Of a DNA stretch of 64,000 nt, positions 16,302 to 24,803 are shown piece after piece. The first letter of the stretch is position 1. Every line of letters begins with the position of its first letter. This DNA is from Dongia sedimenti (GTDB lineage Bacteria > Pseudomonadota > Alphaproteobacteria > Dongiales > Dongiaceae). The position numbers were made by a program, and so were the translations under genes. The stretch spans positions 276,960 through 340,959 of the forward strand of contig JAUYVI010000003.1 of NCBI GenBank assembly GCA_030715195.1. Reading direction: 5' to 3'. The notes below the pieces were generated by a model, which searched no databases, had not been told where the DNA came from, and saw nothing but the letters and a program-made list of their open reading frames with translations.

Positions 16302-17051
16302 CTAGACGCTGCCCTCGGCGCCCATCAGCTGCCGCCTGGCGTAATGCAGGTGGCTGGTCACCATCGCGACCGCGCCTTCGACGTCGCGCGAGGCGATCGC
16401 CTCGGCGAGCGCGCGGTGCTGGCGGTTGTAATCGGCGATGCGCTGCGGGGTGAGGATCTTGTCGCGCATGGCGGCCCACTGGTCATGGGCGCGGATCTCG
16501 TTCACCCGGCGGTAGATCCAGAGCATCAGCGGGTTGTGCGAGGCCTCGGCGATGCGGATGTGAAACTGGGTGTCCCATTCGGTGAAGCGGGTGGCATCGT
16601 TGCCGGCGGCCTCGGCCAGGTCGCAGGCCTCGAACAGCTTCTCGAGGTCCTTGGCCGAAGCGTTCAGCACCGCGAGCCGCGTCATATAGGGCTCGATCGC
16701 GAGGCGCGCTTCGATCAGCTCGACCGGCGAGGTGATCTCGGCGATATCGTCGGTCTCGCCGGGCTGGCGGTAGGAGACGAAGGTGCCGCTGCCGATCCGG
16801 CGCGCCACCAGCTTGTCGGTCTCGAGTCGGTCGAGCGCCAGACGCACCGTGGTGCGCGAGGCGTTGAACGCCTCGGCCAATTGGCGCTCGGCCGGCAGCT
16901 TCTGGCCGAATTTGTAGGTGCCTTCGACGATCGCCTGGCGCAATTGGTCGGCAATCCAGGCGGAGCCGCGCGCCGCATCGACCGGGACCATCATGGGACC
17001 GGGTTCCGTCAGCGTCGCAGTGTCCGAGGCTTCTGCACCAATCCGAGCCAA
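16302..17051 (-). CDS. FadR-subfamily GntR regulator
   Basis: A 249-residue regulator with an N-terminal winged helix (IADQLRQAIVEGTYKFGQKL, then AEAFNASRTTVRLALDRLE) and an all-helical FCD effector domain (EARLAIEPYMTRLAV, FHIRIAEASHNPLM, and HRALAEAIASRDVEGA near the end), with the usual metal/ligand His residues. Such regulators sense carboxylates or amino acids. It is divergent from the flavoprotein-glutamine synthetase-mgs genes across 187 bp and is the best candidate for their regulator. The start may lie 20 residues further in, at MMVPVDAARG. Confidence 0.88.
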   Translation of the reverse strand: MARIGAEASDTATLTEPGPMMVPVDAARGSAWIADQLRQAIVEGTYKFGQKLPAERQLAEAFNASRTTVRLALDRLETDKLVARRIGSGTFVSYRQPGETDDIAEITSPVELIEARLAIEPYMTRLAVLNASAKDLEKLFEACDLAEAAGNDATRFTEWDTQFHIRIAEASHNPLMLWIYRRVNEIRAHDQWAAMRDKILTPQRIADYNRQHRALAEAIASRDVEGAVAMVTSHLHYARRQLMGAEGSV

Positions 17052-17238
17052 TTCAATACCTTTGCAAAAAATAGGTTGGCAAATGGGCCTCGCCTATGCT
17101 GAGATTATGGGCGCGCCGAACCTTGCCGGTCAACTCGCACTGCGTGAAAACGGGGCGTGGTGAGCAGGGCACCGGATGGGGAAGCGCGCCTGCTAGAGCT
17201 GTACCAGTCATTCGACCTGCCTCGGAGTTGACTCGGCC

Positions 17239-18579
17239 ATGGCGCTTCCCGCGCACGTAAAATTCGTCGTCATCGGTGCCGGCATTCATGGGCTGAGCTC
17301 GGCCTGGCACCTCGCTGAAAATCTCCGCAAGTCCGGCAAGGGCAGCGGCAAGGACGTGATCGTCATCGACAAGGGCGGGATCGGCGCCGGCGCTTCCGGC
17401 ATCGCCTGCGGGGTGGTGCGCAACAACTACTTCCAGCCGGCCATGCGCCGGCTGATGGCGCACAGCGTTTCGGTCTGGGAGACGGATCCCGAAGCCTTCT
17501 CCTATCACCCGGTCGGCTACATGCAGATCAGCCCCGAGGTGATGCACCAGGACGTGGCCTCGATCTATGCCCAGCAGAAGGAGATCGGCTACACCTCCGA
17601 TTTCATCGAGGGCGAGAAGGACTGCATGAAATACATGCAGGGCCTGTTCAGCGACTGGCAGGCCAAGGGCATCACCTCGGTCCTGCATGAGAAGAAGGGC
17701 GGCTACGCCAACAACACCGCCTCGCTCTATGGCCTCGCCAAGAAGGCGGAGGCGGAGGGCGTGCGGATCGCGACCGGCATCAAGGTCACCGGCTTCAAGC
17801 GCGACGGCAAGGGCGCCATCACCGCGGTCGAGACCGACAAGGGCGCCATCCAGTGCGACCAGGTGATCGTCGGCGTCGGCCCCTGGGTCCGCTCGATCTG
17901 GCATATGCTGGACCTGCCCGATGCGATCTCGATCAAGGGCAAGGACGGCAAGGTCCACGACAACGTGCCGATGTGGGTCTACTGGTCCCTGCAGGAAGGC
18001 ACGCTCGGCGTCGATCCCGACTACCAGAAGACCAATGACGGCAAGATGCCGCCGGTGATCCATGTCGATACCGACGCGCCGCTCTATTCCGACGACGACA
18101 AGTCGCTGATCACCGACAAGCTCTGGGGCATCTACTACAAGCCGGATTTCCATTTCGGCGGCATCCAGGGCGGCGCCATGCCGTTCAAGGTGAAGACGGC
18201 GATCGACAGCGTGGCGGTCGATCCCTATGGCACCGAGAGCCCCGATTTCATCGTCGGCGACGATTTCGCGCATATGTGGGTCTCGGCTTTGGCCTTCTGC
18301 CAGAAGCGCTTCGAGGGCCAGATGCCGAAATACAAGAAGGAGCCCTCGGGCGGCATCGGCTGCTTCACCGCGGATTCCTTTCCCGTGTTCGACCGGTTCT
18401 GCGAGAACGCCTATTTCATCGCCGACTCCAACCACGGCTACAAGATGATCGGCGTCGGCAAGCTGGTCGCGGACGATATCTGCGGCCTGGGCGACGAGAT
18501 CCTGCGGCCGTTCCGCTTCTCGCGCTTCGCCGAAGGCAAGCTGCATCCGACATCCAATTCACCCTTCCCCTGGAGCTGA
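17239..18579 (+). CDS. FAD-dependent oxidoreductase, DAO/sarcosine-oxidase-beta type
   Basis: A 446-residue flavoprotein of the DadA/glycine-oxidase family. The dinucleotide-binding fold is at residues 10-25 (VVIGAGIHGLSSAWHL), followed by GIGAGASGIACGVVRNNY and a C-terminal FAD-contact stretch (FIADSNHGYKMIGVGKLVA). It should oxidise a secondary or primary amine of an amino acid. It is a distant paralogue of the mgdA product encoded 7 kb downstream, and lies 118 nt ahead of the glutamine-synthetase-type gene in the same direction. Whether it oxidises N-methylglutamate, sarcosine or another amine cannot be told. Confidence 0.85.
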   Translation: MALPAHVKFVVIGAGIHGLSSAWHLAENLRKSGKGSGKDVIVIDKGGIGAGASGIACGVVRNNYFQPAMRRLMAHSVSVWETDPEAFSYHPVGYMQISPEVMHQDVASIYAQQKEIGYTSDFIEGEKDCMKYMQGLFSDWQAKGITSVLHEKKGGYANNTASLYGLAKKAEAEGVRIATGIKVTGFKRDGKGAITAVETDKGAIQCDQVIVGVGPWVRSIWHMLDLPDAISIKGKDGKVHDNVPMWVYWSLQEGTLGVDPDYQKTNDGKMPPVIHVDTDAPLYSDDDKSLITDKLWGIYYKPDFHFGGIQGGAMPFKVKTAIDSVAVDPYGTESPDFIVGDDFAHMWVSALAFCQKRFEGQMPKYKKEPSGGIGCFTADSFPVFDRFCENAYFIADSNHGYKMIGVGKLVADDICGLGDEILRPFRFSRFAEGKLHPTSNSPFPWS

Positions 18580-18697
18580 CCGAGACGAAACAGAAGAGAC
18601 CCAGAGGAGGGCGTACACCGAGTTCTGCGGCGGGATTCCGCCGATACAGGGAGGCGGGGCTTCAACGGGCCCGCCGATAAAAAACGGGAGAACTCCG

Positions 18698-20164
18698 ATG
18701 ACTGACCTCGAGGCACATGTATCCGCGAAGGGCCGCAAAGAGCTCGTCAAACAAGTCCGCGCCAAGATCAACGAACTCGACATCAAATACATCTACTACC
18801 AGTTCGTCTCGGTGACCGGCCGCATCGTCGGCAAGGGCATCCCCGCCGATCACTGGGAAGCGATCGCCGAAAAGGGCTTCCAGCTGGTCTACGGCTCGAC
18901 CGCGAACCTGTTCACCGACCGCCACAAGCGCTATATCGGCTACGGTCCGGAGGCCTCCGAGCTGGTCGGCATTCCCGATCCCGAGACCTTCGTGCAGTTG
19001 CCCTGGGACAAGCGCGTCGCGCGGGTGTTCTGCACCTGCTTCCGGAATCGCGAGGAGCGGAAGAACCCCGGCGGCCATCTGACCTCGGATTGCCGTGGCA
19101 ACCTGCGCATCCTGCACAACGAGTTCCAGAAGAAGCACAAGGGCCTGTCGCTGCGCCATGGCTGCGAGCCGGAGATGATGTGGCTGAAGAAGGGCGCCGA
19201 CGGACTGCCCGACGGCGGATTCTCCAAGCCGAACTGCTATCACATCGACCAGTTCGAGAAGCTGCGCCCGGTCTTCATGCGGGTGATCGAATACGCCAAT
19301 GCCATGGGTCTCGACATGATCCAGGGCGATCATGAGGACGCGCCGGGCCAGCTCGAGTTGAACTTCATGTTCGACGATTGCCTGCGCACGGCGGATCGCC
19401 TCACCACCTACCGGCAGATCTGCGCCCAGGTGGCGCGCGAGTTCGACCTGATCGCCTGCTTCATGCCGAAGCCGTTCATGGGCGTCTCGGCCTCCGGCTG
19501 CCACCACAACCTCTCGCTCTGGCGCGGCGGCGAAGACGTGGTCAACGACCTGCACAACAAGCCGCTGCCGGGCATGAAGGACGTCTTCTCCTACCGCAAG
19601 GGCGGCGAGAACACCTTCATGCCGCTCAAAGGCCAGGCGAAGCCCGGCCCGATCGGCCTCCACTGCATCGGCGGGGTGATCAAGCATCTCGGCGCCTTGA
19701 CCGCGCTCGGTTCCTCGACGGTGAACTCCTATCGCCGGCTGTGGGATACGGGCTTCTGGGCGCCGGTCTTCGCCGATTGGGGCTACCAGAACCGCACCTG
19801 CGCGCTGCGCATCTCCGCGCCGGGCCGCTTCGAATACCGTTCGGTCGATGCCGCGGTGAACCCGTATCTCATGGCGGGCGCGCTGCTGAAGGCGTTCGAC
19901 GACGGCATCACCTCGAAGCTCGATCCCGGCGAGCCGGAAGAGCGCAACATCTACGAGGCGATGTCGGCCGGCAAGAAGGTGAAGAAGCTGCCGATGTCGC
20001 TCGGTGAATCGCTCGATCACCTGGCCGCCGATGAGGTGATCAAGGAAGCCTTGCCGGACGAGATGTACCGGGTGTTCAGCCACTACAAGCGCGACGAGTG
20101 GGAGCGCTTCATGGCCACCGTGACGCCCTGGGATCTCGAGACCTATTGGGACTGCCTGCCGTAA
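18698..20164 (+). CDS. gmaS: Glutamine-synthetase-family ligase, candidate gamma-glutamylmethylamide synthetase
   Basis: A 488-residue GS-fold enzyme. Active-site blocks are HGCEPEMMW (154-162; ATP/metal Glu), HEDAPGQLELNF (212-223), GCHHNLSLW (267-275; the His-Asn pair) and APGRFEYRSVDAAVNPYL (374-391). It therefore should ligate an amine to the gamma-carboxyl of glutamate with ATP. It is immediately followed by mgsABC and then mgdABCD; in that setting the enzyme is normally gamma-glutamylmethylamide synthetase, first step of methylamine assimilation. It is longer than the roughly 440-residue type III GlnT/GmaS proteins I know of, so methylamine specificity is inference; ordinary glutamine synthesis or another amine are alternatives. 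Confidence 0.7.
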   Translation: MTDLEAHVSAKGRKELVKQVRAKINELDIKYIYYQFVSVTGRIVGKGIPADHWEAIAEKGFQLVYGSTANLFTDRHKRYIGYGPEASELVGIPDPETFVQLPWDKRVARVFCTCFRNREERKNPGGHLTSDCRGNLRILHNEFQKKHKGLSLRHGCEPEMMWLKKGADGLPDGGFSKPNCYHIDQFEKLRPVFMRVIEYANAMGLDMIQGDHEDAPGQLELNFMFDDCLRTADRLTTYRQICAQVAREFDLIACFMPKPFMGVSASGCHHNLSLWRGGEDVVNDLHNKPLPGMKDVFSYRKGGENTFMPLKGQAKPGPIGLHCIGGVIKHLGALTALGSSTVNSYRRLWDTGFWAPVFADWGYQNRTCALRISAPGRFEYRSVDAAVNPYLMAGALLKAFDDGITSKLDPGEPEERNIYEAMSAGKKVKKLPMSLGESLDHLAADEVIKEALPDEMYRVFSHYKRDEWERFMATVTPWDLETYWDCLP

Positions 20165-20195
20165 GGATGAGTGCGACGATGCAGGCGGTGACTCT

Positions 20196-20273
20196 TACCC
20201 CCACCCTGACCCTCCCCCGATTCGGGGGAGGGCCGCGGACGAATGTCCGCATTCGCGGACGGCGGTGGGGGTA
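20196..20273. repeat. Palindromic intergenic repeat
   Basis: Outer arms TACCCCCA (20196-20203) and TGGGGGTA (20266-20273) enclose an inner hairpin CCCTCCCCCGA/TTCGGGGGAGGG (20210-20231) and a GTCCGC/GCGGAC pair. It separates the glutamine-synthetase-type gene from mgsA and resembles the repeats at 16142 and 26081. Confidence 0.65.
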
Positions 20274-20311
20274 CGAAACCCCGCTCAGCCAACACTGAAA
20301 GGAGCTTCGCC

Positions 20312-21247
20312 ATGTGCGGAATTGCGGGATTGATTCACCGCGGCAAGACCGGCGAGATCGGCAAGGAAATGACGGCGATGCTGCAGAGCCTGAAGCATCG
20401 CGGGCCGGATTCGACCGGCTATGCGCTTTACGGCTCGCCGAAGGGCAACGCGCTGATCATGCGCTTCAAGGCCGCCGAGCAGGAGGAAATGAAGCACGGC
20501 TTCCACATCCATGACCAGGTCAAGGAGCGGAAGGTCGAGGTCGAGAAGCGGCTGAAGGAGCTCGGCGCCACCATCGTCTCCGAGGAAGACGCGACCGAAT
20601 ACGCCTACCGCTACGTCATCGATTTCGGCGGCGACAAACGCAAGCTCGCCAACTATATCGAGGACATCGAGGGCGTGGAGATCCTGTCGCTCGGCTACGG
20701 CCTGGAGCTGATCAAGGACCTCGGCGACGCGGCCACCGTCACCGACCAGTATCACTTGAAGGGCTTCAAGGGCAGCCACGCGATCGGCCATACCCGCATG
20801 GCGACGGAATCCGATGTCGATATCCGCTCGGCGCATCCTTATTGGGCCTATCCGTTCGCCGACGTCTCGGTCGTGCACAACGGCCAGCTCACCAACTATT
20901 GGGGCGGAAGGCGGGCGCTCGAGCGCAAGGGTCATCGCTTCATGTCGAACTGCGATTCCGAGCTGATCGCCGTCTATCTGGCCGACAAGATGCAGCAGGG
21001 CGCGGAGCTGAAGGATGCGATGACCGATTCCATCGACGAACTCGACGGCGTGTTCACCTACGTGGTGGCGACCGCCGACAGCCTCGGCATGGCCAAGGAC
21101 GTGATGGCCGCGAAGCCGATGGTGCTCTACGAGAGCGACGATCTCGTGGCACTCGCGTCCGAGGAAGTCGCGATCCGCAGCATCTTCCCGAAAGAGATCG
21201 ACACCTTCGACCCCTATGAGGGCGAAGTGCGGGTCTGGAAGCGATAA
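20312..21247 (+). CDS. mgsA: N-methylglutamate synthase subunit A (GlxB-like class II glutamine amidotransferase)
   Basis: A 311-residue class II glutamine amidotransferase domain standing alone. The ATG at 20312 places the catalytic Cys at position 2 (MCGIAGLIHRGKTG), as this family requires, and AAAGGAG is a good ribosome site; an earlier ATG at 20243 would bury the nucleophile. Further family blocks are LKHRGPDSTGYA, GHTRMATESDVDI, VVHNGQLTNYW and SNCDSELIAVYLAD. It hydrolyses a gamma-glutamyl amide, here presumably gamma-glutamylmethylamide, and channels the amine to the MgsC subunit. Homologous to GlxB of rhizobia and to the N-terminal domain of glutamate synthase. Confidence 0.85.
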   Translation: MCGIAGLIHRGKTGEIGKEMTAMLQSLKHRGPDSTGYALYGSPKGNALIMRFKAAEQEEMKHGFHIHDQVKERKVEVEKRLKELGATIVSEEDATEYAYRYVIDFGGDKRKLANYIEDIEGVEILSLGYGLELIKDLGDAATVTDQYHLKGFKGSHAIGHTRMATESDVDIRSAHPYWAYPFADVSVVHNGQLTNYWGGRRALERKGHRFMSNCDSELIAVYLADKMQQGAELKDAMTDSIDELDGVFTYVVATADSLGMAKDVMAAKPMVLYESDDLVALASEEVAIRSIFPKEIDTFDPYEGEVRVWKR

Positions 21248-21269
21248 CGAGAGAGAACGGAAACCTGCC

Positions 21270-22106
21270 ATGGCGCTTCGCACCAAATCGCATGACATGG
21301 GGATGCACACCGAGCGTCTCTCGGGCCGCACCCAGCAGCGCTTCTTCGAGCCGGACGAGGAAGAGAATTTCACCTATCCGGGCGCGTTCGAGGTCGATTT
21401 CAACAAGCGCGCCGAGTTCGACGCGGCCAAGCTGACGCCGACCGAGATCAACCACAAGATCCGCGAGCTGCTGTCCAAGGGCAACGGCACGATCGTGATG
21501 AAGAACCCCGGCGCCAAGCACGGCGTCGCGGTCGGCATCCTGAACAAGCTGAACCTGATCATCGAGGGCAGCCTCGGCTATTTCGGTTGTGGGTTGATCG
21601 ATGGGCCGAACATCCGGATCAAGGGCCGGGTGGGCTGGTCCTGCGCCGAGAACATGCTGGCCGGCACCGTGATCATCGAGAAGAACGCGGGCTCGACCTT
21701 CGGCGCCGCGATCCGCGGCGGGGATCTGGTCTGCATGGGCGATGTCGGCGCCCGCATGGGCATCGACATGAAGGGCGGCACGATCATCGTCGGCGGCCGG
21801 GCCGGCGCCTTCTGCGGCTTCATGATGCAGCGCGGCCGGATGGTGATCCTGGGCGATGCCGGCAAGAATCTCGGCGATTCCATGTATGACGGCACGATCT
21901 ATGTCGGCGGCAAGATCGAGGATCTCGGGGTCGATGCGGTGCCGGGCGAAATGACGGAACTCGACTGTCAGTGGCTGGAGCGGAAGTTGAAACTCTACGG
22001 CCTGAAGGCGCCGAACGGGGTCAAGAACATGACCAAGATCGTCGCCGGGCGGCAGCTCTGGAACTACGACAATCTCGAGCCCGCCGAGAAGAAGCTCATT
22101 CTGTGA
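21270..22106 (+). CDS. mgsB: N-methylglutamate synthase subunit B (GlxC-like, GltB C-terminal domain)
   Basis: A 278-residue protein made of the right-handed beta-helix (GXGXG) domain found at the C-terminus of glutamate synthase and in formylmethanofuran dehydrogenase subunit C. Regular glycine-rich turns run from about residue 75 to 215 (GYFGCGLIDGPNIRIKGRVG, FGAAIRGGDLVCMGDVGARM, GKNLGDSMYDGTIYVGG). The domain is structural and links the amidotransferase and FMN subunits. The ATG at 21270 lies 22 nt after mgsA. Confidence 0.85.
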   Translation: MALRTKSHDMGMHTERLSGRTQQRFFEPDEEENFTYPGAFEVDFNKRAEFDAAKLTPTEINHKIRELLSKGNGTIVMKNPGAKHGVAVGILNKLNLIIEGSLGYFGCGLIDGPNIRIKGRVGWSCAENMLAGTVIIEKNAGSTFGAAIRGGDLVCMGDVGARMGIDMKGGTIIVGGRAGAFCGFMMQRGRMVILGDAGKNLGDSMYDGTIYVGGKIEDLGVDAVPGEMTELDCQWLERKLKLYGLKAPNGVKNMTKIVAGRQLWNYDNLEPAEKKLIL

Positions 22107-22129
22107 CCGGGGATCGAAAGGAAAGCATC

Positions 22130-23590
22130 ATGGCAAAATCGAAGAAGTCCCCGGCAAAGAAGAGCAGCAAGCTCGCCAAATCCAAGGCCGCGGTGAAGCT
22201 GATCAAGACCGCGCCGAAGCCCGCCGGAAAACCGGCGCCGCAGAAGAACAAGAAGCCGCTGAGCCGCGACACCCATCGCCTGGGCAACAGCTTCATGTTC
22301 CCGCCTTCGGTGATCGACGACATCCACATCAAGTCGGAGCTCGGCCGCTACCGGATGCGCGGCTTCTCGCTGTTCAAGAAGATCCCGAGCTGGGACGACC
22401 TCACCTTCCTGCCGGGCACCTTGACCCGCTTCGTGATCGAGGGTTATCGCGAAAAATGCCTGACCAAGACGGTGATCGGCCCGAAGTCGAAGCGTCCGCT
22501 GGTGCTCGACATCCCGGTCTACATCACCGGCATGAGCTTCGGCGCGCTCTCCTTCGAGGCCAAGATCGCGCTCGCCCGCGGCGCCACCATGGCCGGCACG
22601 GCGACCTGCTCCGGCGAAGGCGGCATGATTCCCGATGAGCGCCGCTATAGCTCCAAGTGGTTCTACCAGTGCATCCAGTCGCGCTATGGCTTCAACCCGC
22701 ACCATCTGCAATTGGCCGATGCCTGCGAGTTCTTCATCGGCCAGGGCTGCAAGGTCGGCTTGGGCGGCCATTTGATGGGCCAGAAGGTGACCGACCAGGT
22801 CGCGGAAATGCGCTCGCTCCCCGCCGGCATCGACCAGCGCTCGCCGGCGCGCCATCCGGACTGGCTCGGCCCCGACGATCTCGCCCTCAAGATCAACGAG
22901 GTGCGCGAGGCGACCGACGGGCAGATTCCGATCCAGCTGAAGCTCGGCGCCGCGCGCGTCTATGACGATGTCCGCATGGCCGCCAAGACTGGGCCGGATT
23001 CGATCTATATCGACGGCATGGAAGGCGGCACCGGCGCCGGCCCGCATGTGGCGACCGAAGAGACCGGCGTCCCCGGCATCGCGGCGATCCGCCAGGCCCG
23101 CAAGGCGCTGGATGACGTGGGCAAGACAGGCGAGATCAGCCTGGTCTATGCCGGCGGCATCCGCAACGGCGGCGACGTGGCGAAGGCGCTGGCGCTCGGC
23201 GCCGACGCGGTCGCGATCGGCCACTCGGCCTTGATGGCCTTGAACTGCAACAAGGACATCCCGGAAGCCGATTTCCCCAGCGAGATCGGCTGCGAGGCGG
23301 GTTACTGCTACCACTGCCACACCGGCCGCTGCCCGGTCGGCGTGGCGACCCAGGATCCGAAGCTGCGCGCGCGGCTGGATCCCGACGAGGCGGCCGAGCG
23401 GGTCTACAACTTCCTGCACTGCCTCACCATCGAGGCGCAGATGATGGCCCGCGCCTGCGGCAAGACCAACATCCACTCGCTGGAGCCGGAAGACCTGGCC
23501 GCACTGACCATGGAAGCCTCGGCGCTTGCCCAGGTGCCGCTGGCCGGTTCCCAGCACACCGTCGGCCGGCCCGACATGACCCGGTACTAG
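22130..23590 (+). CDS. mgsC: N-methylglutamate synthase subunit C (GlxD-like FMN glutamate synthase domain)
   Basis: A 486-residue protein with the FMN-binding barrel of glutamate synthase (TGMSFGALSFEAKIALARGA, TCSGEGGM, LKLGAARV, YIDGMEGGTGAGP) and a Cys-rich iron-sulfur segment CYHCHTGRCPVGVATQ. It joins the amine released by MgsA to 2-oxoglutarate to give N-methylglutamate. Unusual is an N-terminal extension of about 45 residues, very rich in Lys, Ala, Pro and Ser (PAKK-type motifs), ahead of the conserved DTHRLGNSFMFPPSV. The ATG at 22130 follows AAAGGAAAG; a later start would remove the basic tail, but no ATG is available there before the conserved region. Confidence 0.86.
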   Translation: MAKSKKSPAKKSSKLAKSKAAVKLIKTAPKPAGKPAPQKNKKPLSRDTHRLGNSFMFPPSVIDDIHIKSELGRYRMRGFSLFKKIPSWDDLTFLPGTLTRFVIEGYREKCLTKTVIGPKSKRPLVLDIPVYITGMSFGALSFEAKIALARGATMAGTATCSGEGGMIPDERRYSSKWFYQCIQSRYGFNPHHLQLADACEFFIGQGCKVGLGGHLMGQKVTDQVAEMRSLPAGIDQRSPARHPDWLGPDDLALKINEVREATDGQIPIQLKLGAARVYDDVRMAAKTGPDSIYIDGMEGGTGAGPHVATEETGVPGIAAIRQARKALDDVGKTGEISLVYAGGIRNGGDVAKALALGADAVAIGHSALMALNCNKDIPEADFPSEIGCEAGYCYHCHTGRCPVGVATQDPKLRARLDPDEAAERVYNFLHCLTIEAQMMARACGKTNIHSLEPEDLAALTMEASALAQVPLAGSQHTVGRPDMTRY

Positions 23591-23601
23591 AGGAGAGCGT
23601 C

Positions 23602-24036
23602 ATGGCTAAACCAATCGGGGCAAAACCGACCGCGCCGAAGGGCGGCAAGCCCAAGGAAGACGTCAACAAGTTCCTGAAGAGCCCCTCCGGGCTCGACAGC
23701 GCCCGCGAGAAGGAGATCGGCCAGCACATCGGCTATCGCTACGATGTGAACCTGGTGCCGGACTACACGCGGCTGACGCCCTTCCTGAAGAAGTACCTGG
23801 AGATCATGGGCTGGGACGACCTCAACTGGCTGGAGGACGTCCATATGGGTTACGAGGAAGGCCGGGCCGCGGTGTTCGACCGCAACATCAACGGCTGGGT
23901 GACGGTGCCGAAGAACATCAAGCTGCCGGACAACCAGCAGGACCGCGACATGATCGCCCGCGAACTGCTGATCAAGTTCCAGATGTCGAAGCGCCACCCG
24001 ATGGTGGATCTGAACAAGGCGTATCGGAAGTTCTGA
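23602..24036 (+). CDS. Uncharacterised companion of the mgs operon
   Basis: A 144-residue soluble protein that I do not recognise. It starts with a Lys/Pro/Gly-rich tail (MAKPIGAKPTAPKGGKPKED), like the basic tail on MgsC immediately upstream, then a compact acidic-aromatic domain (YTRLTPFLKKYLEIMGWDDL, GYEEGRAAVFDRNINGWVTV) and a helical end. It begins 11 nt after mgsC and is followed by a rho-independent terminator, so it is the last gene of the mgs transcript and probably an accessory subunit or assembly factor of the synthase. Confidence 0.8.
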   Translation: MAKPIGAKPTAPKGGKPKEDVNKFLKSPSGLDSAREKEIGQHIGYRYDVNLVPDYTRLTPFLKKYLEIMGWDDLNWLEDVHMGYEEGRAAVFDRNINGWVTVPKNIKLPDNQQDRDMIARELLIKFQMSKRHPMVDLNKAYRKF

Positions 24037-24049
24037 TTGGCTCGAGGTG

Positions 24050-24087
24050 GCCCTCGCTCTGCGACGCAGCGGAGCGAGGGCTCTTTT
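24050..24087 (+). terminator. Rho-independent terminator of the mgs operon
   Basis: A 10-bp GC-rich stem GCCCTCGCTC (24050-24059) and GAGCGAGGGC (24072-24081), followed by CTTTTTC. It sits 14 nt after the stop of the small mgs companion gene. The convergent gene ends at 24088. Confidence 0.85.
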
Positions 24088-24675
24088 TCAGGCGGCCTCG
24101 ACCTGCGCGCGGCGCCAGTCGGGCTCGAAGCAGAGGACGCGGACGCCGGCCGGCATGTTCGGATTGAACAGGCGGTTGTGCCAATAGGTGGATTGATAGA
24201 GCGGATGATGCTCCGGCAATTCCAGCACCGAGACCGGCAATTGGAAACGCTGGCCGTATTCGGCGAAATTGAGCTGGACGCGGCCGTGGTTCAGCATGGC
24301 GTCGCTGATCGGCGCGGCCGGACCGAACAGGGCGGTCAGCCGCTCGTCGAACTCGGCGGATTTCTGGAAATAGCCGGCGGCCATGTGCTCGATGGCCTTC
24401 TCCCAGCGTTCGACCGGATCCTGGGTCTTCAGCACCTGGTGCCGGAACAGCGAGGTTGTGTGCTCGGGCTCGCTCTTGTGAATGACGATCATGATGCCGG
24501 GATGCAGCTCGGCCCCGTCCTCGGTGTGGACCGCCGGCCGCATGCCGGGCGAAGGCCGACCGGCGCCGTCGCGCATCGCCATCTGCCGGATGCGGCATTG
24601 CCAATGCAGGAAATCATCCCGCACCTTCTCGGCGGCGGGACCCATGCGGACGATGTTGCTGGCGCGGCATGCCAT
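24088..24675 (-). CDS. Uncharacterised protein between the mgs and mgd genes
   Basis: A 195-residue soluble protein, family not recognised. It has no signal peptide or membrane helix, several Trp and His residues (FLHWQCRIRQMAMRDG, MIVIHKSEPEHTTSLFRHQV, YWHNRLFNPNMPAGVRVLCF) and an even domain-like composition. The ATG at 24675 (MACRASN) is preferred because the longer open frame up to 24804 would overlap the divergent mgdA start. It is transcribed against its neighbours, between the two halves of the methylamine pathway, with 128 nt to mgdA. Conservation in other mgs/mgd clusters would show whether it belongs to the pathway. Confidence 0.7.
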   Translation of the reverse strand: MACRASNIVRMGPAAEKVRDDFLHWQCRIRQMAMRDGAGRPSPGMRPAVHTEDGAELHPGIMIVIHKSEPEHTTSLFRHQVLKTQDPVERWEKAIEHMAAGYFQKSAEFDERLTALFGPAAPISDAMLNHGRVQLNFAEYGQRFQLPVSVLELPEHHPLYQSTYWHNRLFNPNMPAGVRVLCFEPDWRRAQVEAA

Positions 24676-24803
24676 GGCGGGAAGGGTGCAGCGAAGCCGG
24701 CGCTTTGGCAAGGCTGCGGTTGGTGAATGATGGGAAAGTTTGTTGAACCGAGGGAAAACGGCGGTTATCGTCCGGCAACCTCCGAATCCGGGATCTGAAG
24801 CCA

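Noticed and set aside
17239-18579. Assignment of the first flavoprotein as mgdA/soxB itself
   Set aside because: A second, much better SoxB match lies at 24804 beside the other three subunits; the protein at 17239 lacks the GGNT-RNT-IIRSNYL signature and is only a DAO-family relative.
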